Source: Pseudomonas sp. A-RE-19
GTDB taxonomy: Bacteria; Pseudomonadota; Gammaproteobacteria; Pseudomonadales; Pseudomonadaceae
NCBI RefSeq assembly: GCF_019956555.1
Contig: NZ_JAHBDQ010000016.1
Coordinates: forward strand, 50,323 to 114,322
Direction: 5' to 3'
Length of the DNA stretch: 64,000 nt
Shown: in pieces, positions 61,161 through 64,000 of the stretch
Numbering within the stretch: the stretch's first letter is position 1
Layout: the number at the start of each line of letters is the position of its first letter
Notes under the pieces: model-generated
Seen by the model: the letters and a program-made list of their open reading frames with translations, nothing else
Database searches by the model: none
What the model was told of the DNA's origin: nothing
Program-made: the position numbers and the translations under genes

Positions 61161-61237
61161 GGAGCTGCCGAAGGCTGCGATCTTTTGACTTTGTTTTTCA
61201 AGGTCAAGATCAAAAAATCGCAGCCTTCGGCAGCTCC
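61161..61237. repeat. REPIN-like palindromic repeat
   Basis: GGAGCTGCCGAAGGCTGCGAT (first 20 shown by arms 61161-61181) faces its perfect reverse complement at 61217-61237, with a 35-base AT-rich centre that extends the stem with one mismatch. This is a form common between genes in P. fluorescens-group genomes. It follows the Gfo/Idh stop by 17 bases and could also end transcription. Confidence 0.85.
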
Positions 61238-61309
61238 AACAGGGATCAAGTCGTGAGATAGACTGATCAGCGGGCATCGGACGGTGGGGGTGACAGTGGC
61301 GCGCTTCAG

Positions 61310-62530
61310 ATGGATTCGCTGATCACGGCGGCGGCGCGTGCACTCGCGGCGGGTGATCCGCTGGGCGCGCTGAACCGCATCGCCTTGCGCGACGATGCGC
61401 CTGCGCTCGCGCTTCGCGGCATTGCGATGGCGCAACTGGGCGACCTTGTGCGAGCGAAGGCTCTGGTGCGCCGTGCCGCGCGAGCCTTCGGTCCGAAGGA
61501 GGCCTGGGCCCGGGCGCGGTGTGTCGTCGCCGAGGCCGAGATCGCGCTCGCTTCGCGGGACCTGAACTGGCCAACCAAGGCACTCGATGCCGCGCGGGCG
61601 ATACTTCAGGCACACGGTGATTGGGTCAACGCCGCCCATGCGCGCTACCTCGAGATCCGTCGCTTGCTGCTGATCGGGCACCTCGACGCGGCCGAGCACC
61701 GGCTCGTCGAGTTCGATCCGATGCCATTACCGCCCGCTTCGAGGGCGGCCTATGAACTGGTGCTGGCGGGCATCGCGATGCGCCGCTTGCAGACGAAAGC
61801 GGCGCGCGCGGCACTTGAACGGGCTGAACATGCCGCACAACACGCCGGGATTGCTGCACTGACCGCAGAGGTCGAAAGCGCCTCGCGCATGCTCGATACT
61901 CCGGCGGCGCGGCTGATTGTCGGTGGCCAGGAACAGCCGCTGTTGCTCGATGAAATTGAAGCGTTATTGGCATCGCCCGCGCTGGTCGTGGACGCGTGCC
62001 GGTATGTCGTGCGCGACGCAGGCTCTTCGGTTTCGCTTGCCAGGCGTCCGGTATTGTTCGCGCTCGCCCGGGCGCTAAGCGAAGCATGGCCCGCCGACGT
62101 GCCGAGGGAGACGCTGATTGCGCGAGCCTTTCGAATGAAGTTCGCGGATGATTCCCATCGCGCGCGGTTACGCGTCGAACTCGGGCGGCTGCGTGGGGCC
62201 TTGCGCCTGATCGCCGATGTGGTCGCGACCCGGCGAGGATTTGCGCTGGTGCCGCACGTTGCGCGTGACGTCGTGGTGCTCGCGCGGCCTGTCGAAGAAC
62301 AGCATGCGACGCTGCTCGCCTTCCTCGCTGACGGTGAGTCGTGGTCGAGTTCGGCCCTGGCGTTGGCGCTGGGTGCCAGTCAGCGCACCGTGCAACGAAC
62401 CCTCGACATGCTGGCGGCTGCCGGCAAGGTGCAGTCGTTCGGTCATGGTCGGGCCCGTCGCTGGATGACTCCGCCGGTTCCGGGATTCGCGACGGCTTTG
62501 TTACTCACAGGGTTGCTGCCGAGTGACTAG
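61310..62530 (+). CDS. Helix-turn-helix regulator with helical repeat N-terminus
   Basis: A 406-residue, very Ala- and Arg-rich protein. The N-terminal 200 residues are helical and TPR-like (A-L-A-L-R-G-I-A-M-A-Q-L-G-D-L-V-R-A-K-A). The C-terminal part carries a short helix-turn-helix, S-S-A-L-A-L-A-L-G-A-S-Q-R-T-V-Q-R-T-L, followed by K-V-Q-S-F-G-H-G-R-A-R-R-W, a replicated wing pattern of transcription factors. It precedes the beta-propeller gene on the same strand by 50 bases and may regulate it. GC is higher than in the flanks, hinting at transfer. Confidence 0.75.
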   Translation: MDSLITAAARALAAGDPLGALNRIALRDDAPALALRGIAMAQLGDLVRAKALVRRAARAFGPKEAWARARCVVAEAEIALASRDLNWPTKALDAARAILQAHGDWVNAAHARYLEIRRLLLIGHLDAAEHRLVEFDPMPLPPASRAAYELVLAGIAMRRLQTKAARAALERAEHAAQHAGIAALTAEVESASRMLDTPAARLIVGGQEQPLLLDEIEALLASPALVVDACRYVVRDAGSSVSLARRPVLFALARALSEAWPADVPRETLIARAFRMKFADDSHRARLRVELGRLRGALRLIADVVATRRGFALVPHVARDVVVLARPVEEQHATLLAFLADGESWSSSALALALGASQRTVQRTLDMLAAAGKVQSFGHGRARRWMTPPVPGFATALLLTGLLPSD

Positions 62531-62580
62531 CATCGGCTTCACCAACCCAGTGAATGCAGTCAGTGAACGAGGAGCAAGAC

Positions 62581-63213
62581 ATGAAACATTCAACAGCTGA
62601 AATCATCCGCGAATACGGACCTTTCCCGGGCGTCGACAGCGTGCACGGCGTCACCCATGACGGTCAGCAGGTCTGGTTTGCCTCCGGTGACAAACTCAAC
62701 GCGCTCGATCCTGAGAGCGGCAAGACGCTGCGCTCGATCGATGTCGCCGCCCATGCCGGCACAGCCTTCGACGGTCAACACCTGTTTCAGATCGCCGAGG
62801 ACCGCATCCAGAAAATTGACCCGCAGACGGGCCGCGTGCTCTCCACCATCCCCGCGCCCGGCGGTGGCGGTGACTCGGGGCTCGCGTGGGCCGAAGGGAC
62901 GCTCTGGGTAGGTGAATATCGCGAGCGCAAGATTCATCAGGTCGATCCCCAGACCGGGGCGGTGTTGCGCACCCTCGAGTCCAACCGCTTCGTCACCGGG
63001 GTGACCTGGCTCGAGGGCGATCTGTGGCACGGCACTTGGGAAGGTGACGAGAGTGAGCTGCGGCGAGTCGATCCGGCGACGGGCGAGGTTTTGGAGAGTG
63101 TCCGGATGCCGGCTGGCGTCGGGGTGTCGGGGCTTGAGTCCGATGGCCATGACCGGTTTTTCTGCGGCGGTGGCAATAGCGGGAAGGTGAGGGCTGTGCG
63201 CCGGCCTCAATAA
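62581..63213 (+). CDS. Beta-propeller protein (YVTN/Vgb/glutaminyl-cyclotransferase-like)
   Basis: A 210-residue protein made of blade repeats such as D-P-E-S-G-K-T-L-R-S-I, D-P-Q-T-G-R-V-L-S-T-I, D-P-Q-T-G-A-V-L-R-T-L and D-P-A-T-G-E-V-L-E-S-V. It has no signal peptide and is short for a full six- or seven-blade propeller, so it may be a five-blade form. GAGGAG stands before the ATG at 62581. It resembles Vgb-type lyases and glutamine cyclotransferases in fold only; activity unknown. Confidence 0.8.
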   Translation: MKHSTAEIIREYGPFPGVDSVHGVTHDGQQVWFASGDKLNALDPESGKTLRSIDVAAHAGTAFDGQHLFQIAEDRIQKIDPQTGRVLSTIPAPGGGGDSGLAWAEGTLWVGEYRERKIHQVDPQTGAVLRTLESNRFVTGVTWLEGDLWHGTWEGDESELRRVDPATGEVLESVRMPAGVGVSGLESDGHDRFFCGGGNSGKVRAVRRPQ

Positions 63214-63308
63214 GCGTTGGAGGCGGGTATCGGGCCGCGATACCCGCCCAGTAAAAAACGAACTTGCGAAGCGGCCGTTGCTCGAGCCTGAGCGCTTTCA
63301 GCGTCAAC

Positions 63309-63449
63309 AAAGCCCTTGGGTTGCAGCGTAATCATTACGATCGGCTGGTTCATCTGACGTATGGAGCGCTGATGGTCTATCCACTGCGGGAAGTGCTGCT
63401 GCGAGTGACGCCGTTGCGCGGTTTCTGGGGCGGTTTTTTTGCGCTGCTA
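63309..63449 (+). pseudogene. DUF2238 (YjdF-like) membrane protein fragment
   Basis: Reads K-A-L-G-L-Q-R-N-H-Y-D-R-L-V-H-L-T-Y-G, then L-R-E-V-L-L-R-V, then R-G-F-W-G-G-F-F-A-L, a central part of DUF2238 membrane proteins. The rest is missing on both sides, and a run of seven T lies at the end. A decayed gene. Confidence 0.65.
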
Positions 63450-63844
63450 CAATCTCATTTATTGCTGCCGAGACCAGGATGCCTGTGCGACGCGCTGGGG
63501 GACGGCGCGTGCCCTGTCGAGGCTAGAGAAATAAAAATGCTGTGGAATATTTGGCGAGCCAGTGAGTTGATTTAAGCCATGAGCCCGTTTGGGGCAGTTA
63601 CTCGGAAGTCTTGAGGGCGGTGACCGCTGAGCCCCCAACTTTGTATCAGGATGCTTGCAGAGGCAGCGAGCGTGGCTGTTACGGTTTGAGAAAGGTTTGG
63701 GGCTGTGCCGCAGAGGGTCAGTCGGAAATAGCTTATAGGGCCGGCCCCTGAAATCGCAGTGGAATATGAGTCATTTCCGATACAACCATTACCCATTATT
63801 TACATTGGAACGGTGCTCAAAGCCCGGTGAGCACTGTCTGAAAG
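63450..63844. other. Intergenic stretch
   Basis: About 395 bases without a supported gene. Short open frames on the minus strand (63572-63796) have no ribosome site or family features. Confidence 0.45.
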
Positions 63845-63869
63845 GGCGAGAAAGGTTGTTTTTCTCGCC
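63845..63869 (+). terminator. Hairpin upstream of the lipoprotein gene
   Basis: GGCGAGAAA and TTTCTCGCC form a 9-bp perfect stem with a seven-base loop, ending 18 bases before the ATG. It could terminate upstream readthrough or structure the leader. Confidence 0.5.
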
Positions 63870-63887
63870 TAAACAGAGAGTGAAGTA

Positions 63888-64000
63888 ATGATGTTGAATA
63901 AAGCTGTAAAAGTGGCGGTGGTATTCGCCTTATTGTCGTCCCTGTCGGGCTGCTGGATGTTCTTCCCGCCTGGTGGTGGTGGTGGTGGTGGTGGTGGTGG
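63888..64000 (+). CDS. Glycine-rich lipoprotein, N-terminal part (cut by right edge)
   Basis: The frame from ATG 63888 (or 63891) reads a lipoprotein signal: A-V-K-V-A-V-V-F-A-L-L-S-S-L-S-G-C, with the lipobox Cys at residue 24. W-M-F-F-P-P follows and then at least nine consecutive GGT codons reaching the window edge. GAGAGTGAAG is a moderate ribosome site. An outer- or inner-membrane anchored protein with a polyglycine linker; the functional part is outside the window. Confidence 0.75.
   Translation, partial: MMLNKAVKVAVVFALLSSLSGCWMFFPPGGGGGGGGG

Noticed and set aside
61161..61237. Large hairpin as a possible small RNA gene
   Set aside because: No promoter was seen, and the form matches the REPIN-like palindromes scattered through related genomes.
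63960..64000. GGT tandem run as a possible CRISPR or satellite repeat
   Set aside because: It is in frame within a lipoprotein gene as a polyglycine tract and has no spacers.

Overview
The window looks like the chromosome of a Pseudomonas, most likely of the P. fluorescens group. The reasons are high GC, strong AGGAG ribosome sites, a three-domain LigD, FabV, the dense set of LysR/TetR/GlxA regulators and a palindromic REPIN-like repeat. I count about 55 genes or gene remnants. No rRNA, tRNA or CRISPR array was seen.

Left end (1-4600): the tail of a tightly coupled five-gene operon (Fe/2-oxoglutarate dioxygenase, two different ATP-grasp ligases, SDR oxidoreductase, LysE-type exporter) closed by a strong terminator. 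It has the make-up of a small peptide or amino-acid natural-product pathway whose start lies outside the window. 4600-9500: DNA ligase D and small housekeeping or hypothetical genes. 9457-19556: a GlxA-type regulator, then a tripartite RND efflux operon (outer-membrane lipoprotein, adaptor, pump) preceded by a small conserved protein and a large winged-helix/ATPase regulator.

19886-31950 is the most unusual block, a catabolic island read outward in both directions from a regulatory centre. Leftward run a stand-alone winged-helix regulator, an extradiol-type VOC dioxygenase and the two subunits of a molybdenum enzyme related to pyrogallol-phloroglucinol transhydroxylase. Its large subunit carries an added N-terminal SCP2-like domain, and its small subunit lacks several iron-sulfur ligands. 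Rightward run a TetR regulator, a second VOC dioxygenase, an FAH-fold hydrolase, an acyl-CoA synthetase and a FadL/TodX-type outer-membrane channel. Two matching palindromes, one of them perfect over 28 bp, lie between the two arms. I infer breakdown of a hydrophobic phenolic compound.

31951-44465 is a patchwork of single genes (P-loop kinase, DUF2798, LysR, methyltransferase, FMN reductase, sugar MFS, DUF3224, DHA2 MFS, FabV) set among debris: four C-terminal scraps of IS66 transposase, IS66-like ends, a broken tyrosine recombinase, MFS and GNAT fragments and a dispersed repeat family. It looks like a repeated insertion and decay site.

44466-51409: a VIT-type transporter, then a flavin redox module (ApbE FMN transferase, PepSY-flavodoxin-reductase fusion, DUF2271 protein with an ApbE flavinylation motif, small PepSY protein) beside a divergent two-component system. 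51599-64000: amidase and RidA, an MHS-type MFS transporter, azoreductase with a divergent LysR, a LacI/sugar isomerase/Gfo-Idh sugar locus, a winged-helix regulator, a beta-propeller protein, a DUF2238 fragment and the start of a glycine-rich lipoprotein gene cut by the right edge.
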